A stretch of 51,939 nucleotides of DNA from NCBI GenBank assembly GCA_030699825.1, contig JAUYKV010000035.1:1-51939 (forward strand), read 5' to 3'. The position numbers and the translations under genes were made by a program. Below the pieces are notes generated by a model, which saw only the letters and a list, made by a program, of their open reading frames with translations, did no database searches and was not told where the DNA came from. Source of the DNA: Pseudomonas sp. GTDB lineage: Bacteria; Pseudomonadota; Gammaproteobacteria; Pseudomonadales; Pseudomonadaceae. Below, in pieces: positions 43,865 through 51,939 of the stretch (its first letter is position 1; the number at the start of each line of letters is the position of its first letter).

Positions 43865-44310
43865 GTTGGGACCTGGCGAATCCATTTGTGATCGACATCA
43901 GCGTGGTTGCCGACGACATCGACGGCCTCGGCCACGCCAATAACGCGGTCTATGTCAGCTGGCTGGAGCGCTGCGCCTGGCGCCACTCGCAATACCTGGG
44001 CCTCGATCTGGCCGAATACCGCAGGCTCGACCGGGCCATGGCGGTGCTGCGCCACGAGATTGACTACCTGGCCAGCGCCTATGAAGACCAGGAGCTGCAG
44101 ATGGCCACCTGGATCGTCGAGTCGGATCAGCGCTTGAAGATGGATCGGCGCTTTCAGCTGGTGCGTCCGGCGGATGGCCTCACCCTGTTGCGGGCCAAGA
44201 CCACGTTCGTCTGTATCGAGCTGTCCAGCGGCAAGCCCAAGCGCATGCCGGCCGAATTCGTCGAAGGCTACGGCCGTGCCCTGCAGCTGCCCTTTCCCCT
44301 GGAGCTCTGA
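43861..44310 (+). CDS. Hotdog-fold acyl-CoA thioesterase (4HBT/YbgC-like)
   Basis: This 149-aa protein has the 4-hydroxybenzoyl-CoA thioesterase fold. The active-site block is DIDGLGHANNAVYVSWLERC, where the Asp in D-x-x-G-H-x-N hydrolyses acyl-CoA. The rest keeps the single long helix followed by beta strands. The substrate is unknown, probably short or medium acyl-CoA. ATG 43861 follows GGAG in the preceding tiny ORF and overlaps its stop, so the two are likely translated together. The gene stands alone otherwise and faces a convergent small gene. Confidence 0.9.
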   Translation: MSWDLANPFVIDISVVADDIDGLGHANNAVYVSWLERCAWRHSQYLGLDLAEYRRLDRAMAVLRHEIDYLASAYEDQELQMATWIVESDQRLKMDRRFQLVRPADGLTLLRAKTTFVCIELSSGKPKRMPAEFVEGYGRALQLPFPLEL

Positions 44311-44336
44311 ACGCTGAACGCTGAACGGCGATTTCA

Positions 44337-44723
44337 TTACAGCTGCGGGGCCAGGAACAAGGCATCGTTGTCGAGCATTACCAGGTAGCGGCGGGTTTCC
44401 CCGGGTTCGAGCAGAATCGACTGACCGCTGGCCAGGCCGGCGGCACCACAACTGCCTGCCGGCTTCAGCCGGGCCCTGAGGTAGAGCGTGCCGGCCGGCA
44501 CCTCCAGGCTCGCCGAGTCGCCGACCGGCAGTTGTGCCACGGGCTTCTCCTCCACCAGCAACTCGACCGTACAAGCCTTCGGTACCTGGCGGTCGCGGTC
44601 GATAATCAGTTGGGCCATTGGCTTGGGCGCGTGCTGCCGCGCGGATTCACCTGGGTTTTGTGGTTCTGCCTGGCTCAGGTTGAGGCCGAAGTACAGGCTG
44701 ACGAGCAGTATCAGGATGCGCAT
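44337..44723 (-). CDS. Unknown periplasmic protein
   Basis: This 128-aa protein has an N-terminal signal peptide (RILILLVSLYFGLNLSQAEP) and a mature region rich in Pro, Ala and Leu with two cysteines (KACTVELLVEE and AGSCGAAGL), possibly forming a disulfide. The pattern of VPAGTLYLRARL and LLEPGETRRYLVML suggests a beta-rich domain. The start ATG 44723 has GGAGA as ribosome binding site and places the signal first. I do not recognise the family. It lies alone, convergent with the thioesterase gene and divergent from dusC. Confidence 0.75.
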   Translation of the reverse strand: MRILILLVSLYFGLNLSQAEPQNPGESARQHAPKPMAQLIIDRDRQVPKACTVELLVEEKPVAQLPVGDSASLEVPAGTLYLRARLKPAGSCGAAGLASGQSILLEPGETRRYLVMLDNDALFLAPQL

Positions 44724-44833
44724 GATGGTTCTCCATGGCGTTGAAGTGTCCCGCTTGTTGACTCCCTGTGAGAGGCTACGTTCCATTTTGGTGGTTTACC
44801 GCTGGCCTGGCGGGCATTTCATCCGGGACAATT

Positions 44834-44860
44834 CGCCGCGTACACTACGCGGCGTTTTTT
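44834..44860 (+). promoter_or_regulatory. Palindrome with T run ahead of dusC
   Basis: CGCCGCGTA and TACGCGGCG form a perfect 9-bp stem with loop CAC, followed by TTTTTT, only 14 bp before the dusC start codon. TACACT inside it (44841-44846) also reads as a -10 box. It may be a promoter in a palindrome or an attenuator-like hairpin; there is no plus-strand gene close upstream to end. Confidence 0.5.
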
Positions 44861-44873
44861 CGAGAATATTGCC

Positions 44874-45857
44874 ATGCAGATCGCTCTTGCACCGATGGAA
44901 GGATTGGTCGATGAGATCCTCCGCGATGTGTTGACCCGGGTCGGCGGCATCGACTGGTGCGTGACCGAATTTATCCGGGTCACCGAGCGGGTGCTGCCCG
45001 TCTCGAGCTACCAGAAGCTGGCGCCGGAACTGTTCAGCGCTGCGCAAACGGCGGCCGGCACGCCTTTGCGCGTGCAGTTTCTCGGCTCCGATCCGCAGTG
45101 CCTGGCGGATAACGCCGCCTTTGCCTGTGGCCTCGGTGCGCCGGTGATCGACCTCAACTTCGGTTGCCCGGCGAAAACCGTGAACAAGTCCCGTGGCGGC
45201 GCGGTGCTGTTGAAAGAGCCGGAACTGCTCCATGCCATCGTCCGCGAGGTGCGGCGCACGGTGCCGGCCGGGATTGCGGTAACGGCCAAGATGCGCCTGG
45301 GGTTCGAGCATAAGGACTACGCCCTGGACTGCGCCCGGGCCCTGGCCGAAGGTGGAGCGTCGCAGCTGGTGGTGCACGCGCGGACCAAGGTCGAGGGCTA
45401 CAAGCCGCCGGCCCATTGGGAGTGGGTGGCGCGGGTGCAGGAGGTGGTCAAGGTGCCGGTGTTCGCCAATGGCGAGGTGTGGACGCTGGACGACTGGCGG
45501 CGCTGCCGCGAAATCAGCGGCGTCGAAGACATCATGCTCGGCCGCGGCCTGGTGGCGCGGCCGGACCTGGCCCGGCAGATCGCCGCGGCGCGGGCCGGGC
45601 AGGCCGTGGTCGCAATGGACTGGTCTGCGCTGCAACCCCTGCTCGCCGATTTCTGGCTACAGGCGCGGCGCAAGATGTCCCCGCGCTATGCCCCGGGACG
45701 CTTGAAGCAATGGCTGGCGATGCTCACCCGCAGCTATCCCGAGGCCTTCGCGCTGTTCAATCTGCTGCGTCGGGAGAACGATTGCCTGCGGATCGATGCG
45801 TTGCTCGGCATCGATTTCCCGCCGAGCAAGCGCCAGGAACAACTGGCCATCGCTTGA
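44874..45857 (+). CDS. dusC: tRNA-dihydrouridine synthase C
   Basis: This 327-aa FMN-dependent TIM-barrel enzyme reduces uridine to dihydrouridine in the D-loop of tRNA, position 16 in E. coli. It has the Dus catalytic cysteine in [20 protein letters not shown] (about residue 98), the FMN lysine in VTAKMRLGF and the histidine in [12 protein letters not shown]. The start [14 protein letters not shown] is standard. It has its own hairpin-promoter region upstream. It is convergent with an SDR gene with 34 bp between the stop codons. Confidence 0.95.
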   Translation: MQIALAPMEGLVDEILRDVLTRVGGIDWCVTEFIRVTERVLPVSSYQKLAPELFSAAQTAAGTPLRVQFLGSDPQCLADNAAFACGLGAPVIDLNFGCPAKTVNKSRGGAVLLKEPELLHAIVREVRRTVPAGIAVTAKMRLGFEHKDYALDCARALAEGGASQLVVHARTKVEGYKPPAHWEWVARVQEVVKVPVFANGEVWTLDDWRRCREISGVEDIMLGRGLVARPDLARQIAAARAGQAVVAMDWSALQPLLADFWLQARRKMSPRYAPGRLKQWLAMLTRSYPEAFALFNLLRRENDCLRIDALLGIDFPPSKRQEQLAIA

Positions 45858-45891
45858 GCGCAAGGCTGTTTGTAGGGGCCAGGCAGCGTAC

Positions 45892-46638
45892 TCAGCGTCC
45901 GCCGCTGACATCCAGCAGTGCGCCGCTGGTGTAGGACGCCTGTCCGCTGGCCAGCCAGAGAATCGCTTCAGCCACTTCCTCGGCCAGACCGCCACGGCCC
46001 ATGGGTACGCTCTGGCTGACCCGTTCGACCCGTGCCGGTTCGCCGCCGCTGGCGTGGATCTCGGTGTCGATCACCCCGGGGCGCACGGCGTTGACGCGAA
46101 TACCTTCTGCGGCGACTTCCTTGGCCAGGCCCAGGGTCAGGCTGTCGATGGCGCCCTTGGCGGCGGCATAGTCGATGTATTCGCCGGGCGCGCCGAGGCG
46201 GGCGGCCACCGACGACAGGTTGACGATGGCGCCACCACTGCCACCATGGCGGGTCGACATGCGTTTCACCGCCTCGCGGGCGCAGAGAAAGCTGCCGAAT
46301 ACGTTGACGGCGAAGACGCGCTGCCAGCGGCCGAGGTCCATCTGTTCCAGGCACATCTGCTGTTCCAGGATGCCGGCGTTGTTGACCAGCACGTCGAGGC
46401 GGCCGAAGTGCCGGTCGAGGCGGGCGAACAGCTGCAGGACCTGGGCTTCATCGGCTACGTCGGCCTGTACGGCGATGGCCTGGCCGCCAGCTTCGACGAT
46501 CTGTTTGGCCAGGGCTTCGGCGGCCTCGGCGTGCCGGCAGTAGTTGAGGCACAGGGCATAGCCCTGGGCCGCTGCCAGCCTGGCGGTGGCAGCGCCGATG
46601 CCGCGGCTGGCACCGGTGATCAGCATGACTTTAGGCAT
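45892..46638 (-). CDS. SDR-family oxidoreductase (FabG/glucose dehydrogenase-like)
   Basis: This 248-aa classical short-chain dehydrogenase has the cofactor motif TGASRGIG (about residues 8-15), NNAG (about 88), the catalytic serine in NLSSVAARLG and YxxxK in YAAAKGA, and the PG motif VRPGVIDTEI. It reduces or oxidises an alcohol or ketone with NAD(P); the substrate is unknown. The start ATG 46638 was chosen because the Rossmann motif begins at once, with GGAG upstream. It lies 59 bp downstream of the large GGDEF-EAL gene on the same strand, but a functional link is unlikely. Confidence 0.9.
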   Translation of the reverse strand: MPKVMLITGASRGIGAATARLAAAQGYALCLNYCRHAEAAEALAKQIVEAGGQAIAVQADVADEAQVLQLFARLDRHFGRLDVLVNNAGILEQQMCLEQMDLGRWQRVFAVNVFGSFLCAREAVKRMSTRHGGSGGAIVNLSSVAARLGAPGEYIDYAAAKGAIDSLTLGLAKEVAAEGIRVNAVRPGVIDTEIHASGGEPARVERVSQSVPMGRGGLAEEVAEAILWLASGQASYTSGALLDVSGGR

Positions 46639-46697
46639 GGGGCGGGACTCCAGGACGGTCTCATGGGGGCTGCGCTGTCGCGCTTGTTTTGCGGTGC

Positions 46698-49600
46698 TCA
46701 GCAAATCGCCGGCCGCTGTCGGGTGTGGGCCAGCAGTGCGCGGAACTCGGGCAGCGGCAGCGGCCTGCTGAACAGGTAGCCCTGGTACAGGTGGCAGCCT
46801 TGTTGCTGGAGAAAATCCAGTTGTTCCTGCTGCTCGACTCCTTCGGCGATGATCTCCAGGCCAAGGCTGCGCGCCATGGCGACGATGGCGCGGATGATTT
46901 CCGCATCATTGGCATCATCGGGGGCGTCGCGGACGAAGGATTGGTCGATCTTCAGCAGGTCCACCGGCAGACGTTTGAGGTAGGTCAGCGAGGAATAGCC
47001 CGTACCGAAATCGTCCATGGCGAAGCTGACCCCGAGTTTCTTCAGGCGATTCATCTTGGCGATGGTGTCCTCGATGTTCTGGATGACGATGCCTTCGGTG
47101 ATTTCCAGCTTGAGCATGGGTTTGGGCAAGTTGCTGCTGCGCAGGCTGCTTTCCACGCGCTCGACAAAGTCATTGTGGCGGAACTGGCGCGGGCTGATGT
47201 TGACGCACAGGCTGAAATTCTGTGTATCGATCAACCCTTCGTCGAGCAGTTGCGCGCAGGCATGGCAGGATTCGGCAAGCACCCAGCCGCCGACTTCGAG
47301 GATCAATCCGCTCTCTTCCAGGACGTGGATAAACAGGGCGGGCGACTGCGCGCCCAGGGTTGGGTGGAGCCAGCGCAGGAGTACTTCGGCGCCGATGATC
47401 TGGCCGGAGCGGGCATCGGCCTGGGCCTGGAAGTACAGTTCGAACTCGCCGCGTGCCAGGGCCAGGCGCAGGTCATTTTCCAGGCGTAAACGCTCGCTGG
47501 CGGCTTCCTGCATGGTCCGGTGGAACAGCTGGACGGTATTGCGTCCGGAGTCCTTGGCGCGATAGAGGGCGATGTCGGCGCGTTTCAGCAGGTCGGCCGG
47601 GGTGGCGCCGTGGTCGGGGATCAGGGCGATGCCGATGCTCGGCGTGACCTGCAGGCGATGGCCGTCGATGAGCATGGGTTCGGCCAGCAGCATGCGCAGT
47701 TTTTCGGCAACCAGGCGGGCCTGGCGGGTGACGGCCGAGCGGCTGCCTTCGAGGCCGGAGAGCAGTATGACGAACTCGTCGCCGCCGAGGCGGGCGACCG
47801 TGTCTTCCAGACGCACGCTGGCTTCCAGACGGGCGGTGACCAGTTTGAGCACGCTATCGCCGATCGGGTGGCCGAGCGAGTCGTTAATGTGCTTGAAGTG
47901 GTCGAGGTCGAGAAACAGCAGGGCACCGCGCAGGTCGTGGCGCTTGAGCAGGGCAATTTGCTGGGTCAGGCGGTCCATCAGCAGGGCACGGTTGGGCAGG
48001 TTGGTCAGCGAGTCGTGGTAGGCCAGGTGCTGGATCTGTGCCTGGGCTTCCTTGAGCAGACTGACGTCGCGGGCGGTCAGCAGCAGGCAGTCGAGGCCGT
48101 TGAGGTTGATCGGCTCGACCGAGACCTCGACCGTCTTGACCCTGCCACTGCGGTCCTTGCCGAGCATCTCTCGATGCGTCACGCGACCGTCGCGCTGGAG
48201 CATTTCGAGCATCTCCTGGCGCTGCCTGGGATCGGCCCAGATATTCATTTCCAGGGCCGTATGGCCGATGACTTCCTCGGCGCGGTAGCCGGTGAGGCGG
48301 TAGAAGCCTTCGTTGACCTCGATATAACGGGCCGTATCGCGCTCGGTGATGGTGATGGCGTCGGGGCTGGAGTGGAAGGCCTTGGCGAATTTTTCCTGGC
48401 TGGCCTTGAGCGCGGCCTCGGCCTGCAAGCGTTCGCCGACGTCGCGCAAGGTGGTGAGGATGCACCGCTGGCGGTCGACCCGGATGAAGCGGCAGGACAC
48501 CACGCAGGTCAGTTCGGCGCCCGCCTTGGTGCGATAACGGGCCTGCTCGTTGTCCAGACTCTGTTGCGTGGTGAGTTTGTCATACAGGCGCTGGCGCTCG
48601 TCGCGCTCGACCCAGAAACCGACTTCCGAGCCGCTGCGTCCGACGATCTCCTCTGGCGTCCAGCCGAAGACCGCGCTGAAGCTGTCGTTGATCTCGACGA
48701 ACACGCCGTCGCGGATACGCGACACGCAGATGGGGTCGGGGCTGGCCTGGAACAGGGTGGCGAATTTCTCCTCCGAGGCGGCCAGGCGTTGTTCGCGCTG
48801 TACCCGTTCGCTGATGTCGATGAGGATGCCGGCCATGCGCAAGGGCTTGCCTTGTTCGTCGCGATAGAGCTTGGCGGTGCTTTCCAGGAAATGTACGTCG
48901 CCGTTGTCGTAGATCGCCCGGTAAGTGACTTGATAGTCCTGTTCGGCACCTTGCGTCAGGTCGTTGTAAGTCCGGCGCATGGCGCGCCGGTCGTCCAGCG
49001 GCACCTGGCTGAAGAATTGGCGAAAATCTCCATGGAAGGGTTCCTGGCTCAATCCATGCAAGGTTGAGGCATGGGTCGAGGCGAACAGCATGTTGCTCGG
49101 GATGTGCCAGTCCCAGGTGCCCAGGTCGGCAGACTCCAGGGCCAGGTTCAGGCGTTCCTGACTGTTCTTCAGGGCCTGTTCCTGGGCGCGTTGCTGAGTG
49201 ATGTCACGTATCGTCAGAACCAGACAGGTACCGCCGTCCAGCTCGATTTCTCCGCCGAACAACAGGTTGTTGCTGACGCTGCCGTCACGGCTGTACAGGC
49301 GTACTTCCAGCTCGTTCAGGCTGCCCAGGCGCAATGCCTCGAGCATGCGCTGGCGGTCATTGGGGTCGGCCCAGATACCCAGTTCCAGCGAGGTGCGGTC
49401 CAGGGTGTCGGCACTGCTCCAGCCGAATTGCCGCTCGAAAGCCGGGTTGACCTCGATAAAACGCCCGGTTTCCTTGTCGGTGATCACCACTGCGTCGGGG
49501 GTGTGGCGGAACGCCTGGGCGAATTTCTGCTCGCTGCTGCGCAATGCGGCTTCGACGCGCTTGCTTTCGCTGCTATCGAGGAAGGTGCAGAGTAGAAAGG

Positions 49601-50375
49601 CTTGCTCGTCCAGTTCGATGTATTGGCTGGACATCACGCCGTCGAGGATGCGGCCGTCGCGGGCACGCATCTGCACTTCCTGGGTGATCGGTTCGTGGCT
49701 GTTCGGTGCAGTGCGGCGCAGATAGTCGCGCTGCTGGTCATGTACCCAGAGGTTCAGCTCGAGGATCGAGCGGCCAATGACCTCGTCGGCCGGCCAGCCG
49801 AAGGTGCTGGCGAAATGCTGGTTGGCCTCGGTGATCACGCTGTCGGCGAAACGCACCAGCAGGATCACGTCCGGGCTGAGCTGGAACAGATTGGCGAAGC
49901 GCTGCTCGGAGTTACGCAGCGCCTGAGCGCGCTGCTGTTGGGTGGTGATGTCGCGGATGACGCCGAACATCTGCGGCTTGCCGCTGGCGTCGGCCTGCAG
50001 GCTACCGCTGATTTCCAGCCAGTGCAGGCTGCCGTCCGGCCAGCGGATGCGATGCTGCAGGGCGTGGCTGCTCGGTACACCGTCGAGCACGGCCTGGAAC
50101 ATCTGCAGGACATCGCTGCGGTCTTCTTCCGGGATTAGTTCGATGTAGTCGACCCGGGTGCGCAAGGGGCGACTCGGGTCCAGGCCGAACAATGCCTGGG
50201 CGCCACGCGACCAATTGACCTGGCCGCTTGGCACATCCCAATACCAGGCGCCCAGTTGTGCGCCGTTCAGTGCCGCTAACAGGCGCGGGGCGTCGTTCCA
50301 GGTTTTCTCGAAAACCACTGGATCCAGGGCCGGAATATGCGGCAACGGGGGCCGGTTGTCACTGGCGTTGGCCAT
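46698..50375 (-). CDS. Multi-PAS GGDEF-EAL cyclic di-GMP protein
   Basis: This 1225-aa protein has five to six tandem PAS/PAC domains (residues about 25-790; repeated pattern SEQKFAQAFRHTPDAVVITD and similar), then a GGDEF domain with VARLGGDEFVILL and an RxxD inhibitory site (RLED) five residues before it, then an EAL domain. The EAL signature reads EVL, but the metal and catalytic residues in KLEITEG, MDDFGTGYSSL, KIDQSFV and IIAEGVE are intact. Both synthesis and breakdown of cyclic di-GMP are possible. No membrane segment or signal is evident, so it senses cytoplasmic signals. The start ATG 50375 has AAAGG before it. Confidence 0.93.
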   Translation of the reverse strand: MANASDNRPPLPHIPALDPVVFEKTWNDAPRLLAALNGAQLGAWYWDVPSGQVNWSRGAQALFGLDPSRPLRTRVDYIELIPEEDRSDVLQMFQAVLDGVPSSHALQHRIRWPDGSLHWLEISGSLQADASGKPQMFGVIRDITTQQQRAQALRNSEQRFANLFQLSPDVILLVRFADSVITEANQHFASTFGWPADEVIGRSILELNLWVHDQQRDYLRRTAPNSHEPITQEVQMRARDGRILDGVMSSQYIELDEQAFLLCTFLDSSESKRVEAALRSSEQKFAQAFRHTPDAVVITDKETGRFIEVNPAFERQFGWSSADTLDRTSLELGIWADPNDRQRMLEALRLGSLNELEVRLYSRDGSVSNNLLFGGEIELDGGTCLVLTIRDITQQRAQEQALKNSQERLNLALESADLGTWDWHIPSNMLFASTHASTLHGLSQEPFHGDFRQFFSQVPLDDRRAMRRTYNDLTQGAEQDYQVTYRAIYDNGDVHFLESTAKLYRDEQGKPLRMAGILIDISERVQREQRLAASEEKFATLFQASPDPICVSRIRDGVFVEINDSFSAVFGWTPEEIVGRSGSEVGFWVERDERQRLYDKLTTQQSLDNEQARYRTKAGAELTCVVSCRFIRVDRQRCILTTLRDVGERLQAEAALKASQEKFAKAFHSSPDAITITERDTARYIEVNEGFYRLTGYRAEEVIGHTALEMNIWADPRQRQEMLEMLQRDGRVTHREMLGKDRSGRVKTVEVSVEPINLNGLDCLLLTARDVSLLKEAQAQIQHLAYHDSLTNLPNRALLMDRLTQQIALLKRHDLRGALLFLDLDHFKHINDSLGHPIGDSVLKLVTARLEASVRLEDTVARLGGDEFVILLSGLEGSRSAVTRQARLVAEKLRMLLAEPMLIDGHRLQVTPSIGIALIPDHGATPADLLKRADIALYRAKDSGRNTVQLFHRTMQEAASERLRLENDLRLALARGEFELYFQAQADARSGQIIGAEVLLRWLHPTLGAQSPALFIHVLEESGLILEVGGWVLAESCHACAQLLDEGLIDTQNFSLCVNISPRQFRHNDFVERVESSLRSSNLPKPMLKLEITEGIVIQNIEDTIAKMNRLKKLGVSFAMDDFGTGYSSLTYLKRLPVDLLKIDQSFVRDAPDDANDAEIIRAIVAMARSLGLEIIAEGVEQQEQLDFLQQQGCHLYQGYLFSRPLPLPEFRALLAHTRQRPAIC

Positions 50376-50469
50376 TGGCGGCCTTTTGGTTATGGAGTGA
50401 GCTGTGTTGGGTCGTGAGATGGTAGCGGTGCAGGGTCATGTAAAGAGCCCTTTGTTATCGTTATGCGCC

Positions 50470-51375
50470 TCACGTTAGCCTTTGCGCGGGCGCTAGCGCA
50501 AGGCTGTCGCGTTGGGCATCGAGTAGCAACATGAAGGCTCGTGCGGCATTCGACAGGGTGCGCTCGGTGTGCGAAATATAACCGAGCTGCCGCGACAGCT
50601 GGATGCCGGGCAGCGGCAGGCGGGTGACCTGCTCGTCGAGCATGGTGCGCGGCAATACGCTCCATGCCAGGCCGATGGAAACCATCATCTTGATGGTTTC
50701 CAGGTAGTTGGTGCTCATGGCGATATTCGGCGTCAGCGCCTGGGCTTCGAACAGGCGCCGCACGATGTGGTGGGTAAAGGTATTGCCGCCGGGAAATACC
50801 GCCGGGTGACCGGCTACGTCGGCCAGGCTGATCACGCCACTGCGTGCCAGTGGATGCTCGGGCGCGGCGACGAAATCCAGCGGGTCGTCCCACACCGCTA
50901 CCGCATGCACCGGCTCGCGGGTTTCCGGGGCAAGGGTGATTACCGCCAGCTCGGCGCGGCCATGCAGGACTTCTTCATAGGCCACTTCGGAGTCGAGAAA
51001 CTGGATGTCCAGGGCCACCTGCGGGTGCGCGCGGGTGAAGGCGCGCAGCAAGGGCGGCAAACGATGCAGGCCGATATGGTGGCTGGTCGCCAAGGTCAGG
51101 CGGCCACTGACCTCGCCGCTGAGGTTGTTCAGGGCGCGGCGGGTATCGTCCAGCACGTTGAGAATCTGGTAAGCGCGTGGCAACAGGGCGCGGCCGGCCT
51201 CGGTCAGGCTCACCTCGCGGCCCAGGCGGTCGAACAGGCGTACATTGAGTTGCTGTTCCAGGCTGGCGATGCGCTTGCTTACGGCCGGCTGGGTCAGGTG
51301 CAGGCGTTCGGCGGCCTCGGAGAAGCTGGTCAGCTCGGCGATGGCGATAAAGGCATTGAGGGTGGCGAGGTCCAT
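50470..51375 (-). CDS. LysR-family transcriptional regulator divergent from leuC
   Basis: This 301-aa regulator has the LysR helix-turn-helix (residues about 2-60; ATLNAFIAIAELTSFSEAAE then RLHLTQPAVSKRIASLE) and a periplasmic-binding-protein-like effector domain. ATG 51375 has GGGAG as ribosome binding site and gives the usual N-terminus MDLATLNAF; the longer upstream frame is not family-like. It is divergent from leuC, the conserved arrangement in pseudomonads, so it may control leucine genes, itself or both. The ligand is unknown. A T-N11-A palindrome lies between the two genes. Confidence 0.93.
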   Translation of the reverse strand: MDLATLNAFIAIAELTSFSEAAERLHLTQPAVSKRIASLEQQLNVRLFDRLGREVSLTEAGRALLPRAYQILNVLDDTRRALNNLSGEVSGRLTLATSHHIGLHRLPPLLRAFTRAHPQVALDIQFLDSEVAYEEVLHGRAELAVITLAPETREPVHAVAVWDDPLDFVAAPEHPLARSGVISLADVAGHPAVFPGGNTFTHHIVRRLFEAQALTPNIAMSTNYLETIKMMVSIGLAWSVLPRTMLDEQVTRLPLPGIQLSRQLGYISHTERTLSNAARAFMLLLDAQRDSLALAPAQRLT

Positions 51376-51426
51376 GGCAATAGCTCCCAGCGGTAAGCCA
51401 TAAATATAGGCTTGTAGCGTACCGCT

Positions 51427-51441
51427 ATTCCTGAAAGGAAT
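51427..51441. promoter_or_regulatory. Candidate LysR box between LysR gene and leuC
   Basis: ATTCCTGAAAGGAAT is a perfect 5-bp inverted repeat that contains the T-N11-A LysR core (51428 to 51440). A TATAAAT near 51500 is a possible leuC -10. Confidence 0.6.
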
Positions 51442-51553
51442 CCTTTGGATAAAAAATATGAATTTGAGTAATTCGATCCAGGCTCTTAGGATCACCCTAT
51501 AAATACAGGGCTATTCGTCCTTGAATAGAAACACGCTGATGAGGGAACCGCTG

Positions 51554-51939
51554 ATGGCCGGCAAAACGCTCTACGACAAGCTCTGGGAAATGCATGAGGT
51601 GAAGCGCCGTGACGATGGTTCGTCACTGATCTACATCGACCGCCATATCCTCCACGAAGTGACCTCGCCGCAGGCCTTCGAAGGGCTGCGTCTGGCTGGG
51701 CGCAAGCCGTGGCGCATCGATGCCAACATCGCCACCCCGGATCACAATGTGCCGACCACCAAGGCCGAGCGTCAGGGCGGTCTGGAGTCCATCGCCGACG
51801 AGGTCTCGCGCCTTCAGGTGCAGACCCTCGACGAGAACTGCGACGACTTCGGCATTCTCGAATTCAAGATGAACGACCTGCGCCAGGGCATCGTCCATGT
51901 GGTCGGCCCGGAGCAGGGCGCGACCCTGCCGGGCATGAC
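51554..51939 (+). CDS. leuC: LeuC, isopropylmalate isomerase large subunit, N-terminal part (cut by window edge)
   Basis: These 128 codons are the start of the aconitase-family large subunit that isomerises 2-isopropylmalate to 3-isopropylmalate in leucine synthesis. The N-terminus [34 protein letters not shown] and [10 protein letters not shown] are characteristic. The iron-sulfur cysteines lie beyond the window end. ATG 51554 follows GAGGGAA. The gene is divergent from the LysR gene, with a candidate operator between. Confidence 0.97.
   Translation, partial: MAGKTLYDKLWEMHEVKRRDDGSSLIYIDRHILHEVTSPQAFEGLRLAGRKPWRIDANIATPDHNVPTTKAERQGGLESIADEVSRLQVQTLDENCDDFGILEFKMNDLRQGIVHVVGPEQGATLPGM

Overview
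The window is chromosomal DNA of a high-GC gammaproteobacterium, almost certainly a Pseudomonas or close relative. The reasons are the gene families (long ThiC, CrbS-type transporter-kinase, MFS-PlsC fusion, YdbH/YnbE/YdbL, LysR divergent from leuC), REP elements, and tRNA-Ala(GGC)/tRNA-Glu(TTC) genes with encoded CCA. It is mostly ordinary core genome, with one catabolic cluster and one AT-rich accessory patch.

Layout. 1-4032: the 3' end of thiC, then a MocR-type regulator divergent from a type II NADH-dehydrogenase-like flavoprotein. 4033-8824: an accessory patch with a probable broken gene end, a truncated IS21-family transposase end, an AT-rich 1010-aa DEAH-type helicase with a possible nuclease-like C-terminus, and a ProQ/FinO-domain gene. 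8825-9862: thiS-thiG. 10110-20844: dissimilation of taurine (tpa, tauR, ald, xsc, pta, a small DUF6506 gene, an unknown gene, and two exporters of different families for the sulfur product). 21359-26708: two small proteins, the ydbH-ynbE-ydbL envelope-lipid operon, an 800-bp gene-free stretch with DnaA-box-like sites, and a Sel1-repeat protein. 27019-37856: rmuC, an MgtC/DUF4010 membrane protein, a transporter-fused hybrid histidine kinase, a GNAT acetyltransferase, azlCD and an MFS-acyltransferase fusion. 37974-40084: gltX and an Ala-Glu-Ala-Glu tRNA array. 40255-51939: TetR plus hydrolase, two c-di-GMP proteins, a thioesterase with a tiny upstream ORF, dusC, an SDR enzyme, and a LysR gene divergent from leuC.

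The taurine cluster is a complete route. Tpa moves the amino group of taurine to pyruvate, giving sulfoacetaldehyde and alanine. Ald returns alanine to pyruvate with release of ammonium. Xsc splits sulfoacetaldehyde with phosphate into sulfite and acetyl phosphate, and Pta makes acetyl-CoA. YeiH- and TauE/SafE-type proteins can export sulfite or sulfate. No taurine uptake system and no sulfite dehydrogenase are visible in the window. TauR is the obvious regulator. The promoters of tpa, ald and yeiH share a tandem CTGG array with fixed 12- and 11-bp steps, followed by a -10-like hexamer after 20-21 bp, which I read as the TauR binding arrangement of this regulon.

The best candidates for something little described are that promoter array, the helicase of the AT-rich patch, the DUF6506 protein inside the Xsc operon, a 51-aa cysteine-tailed lipoprotein at 21359-21514, and a 39-aa ORF translationally coupled to a thioesterase.
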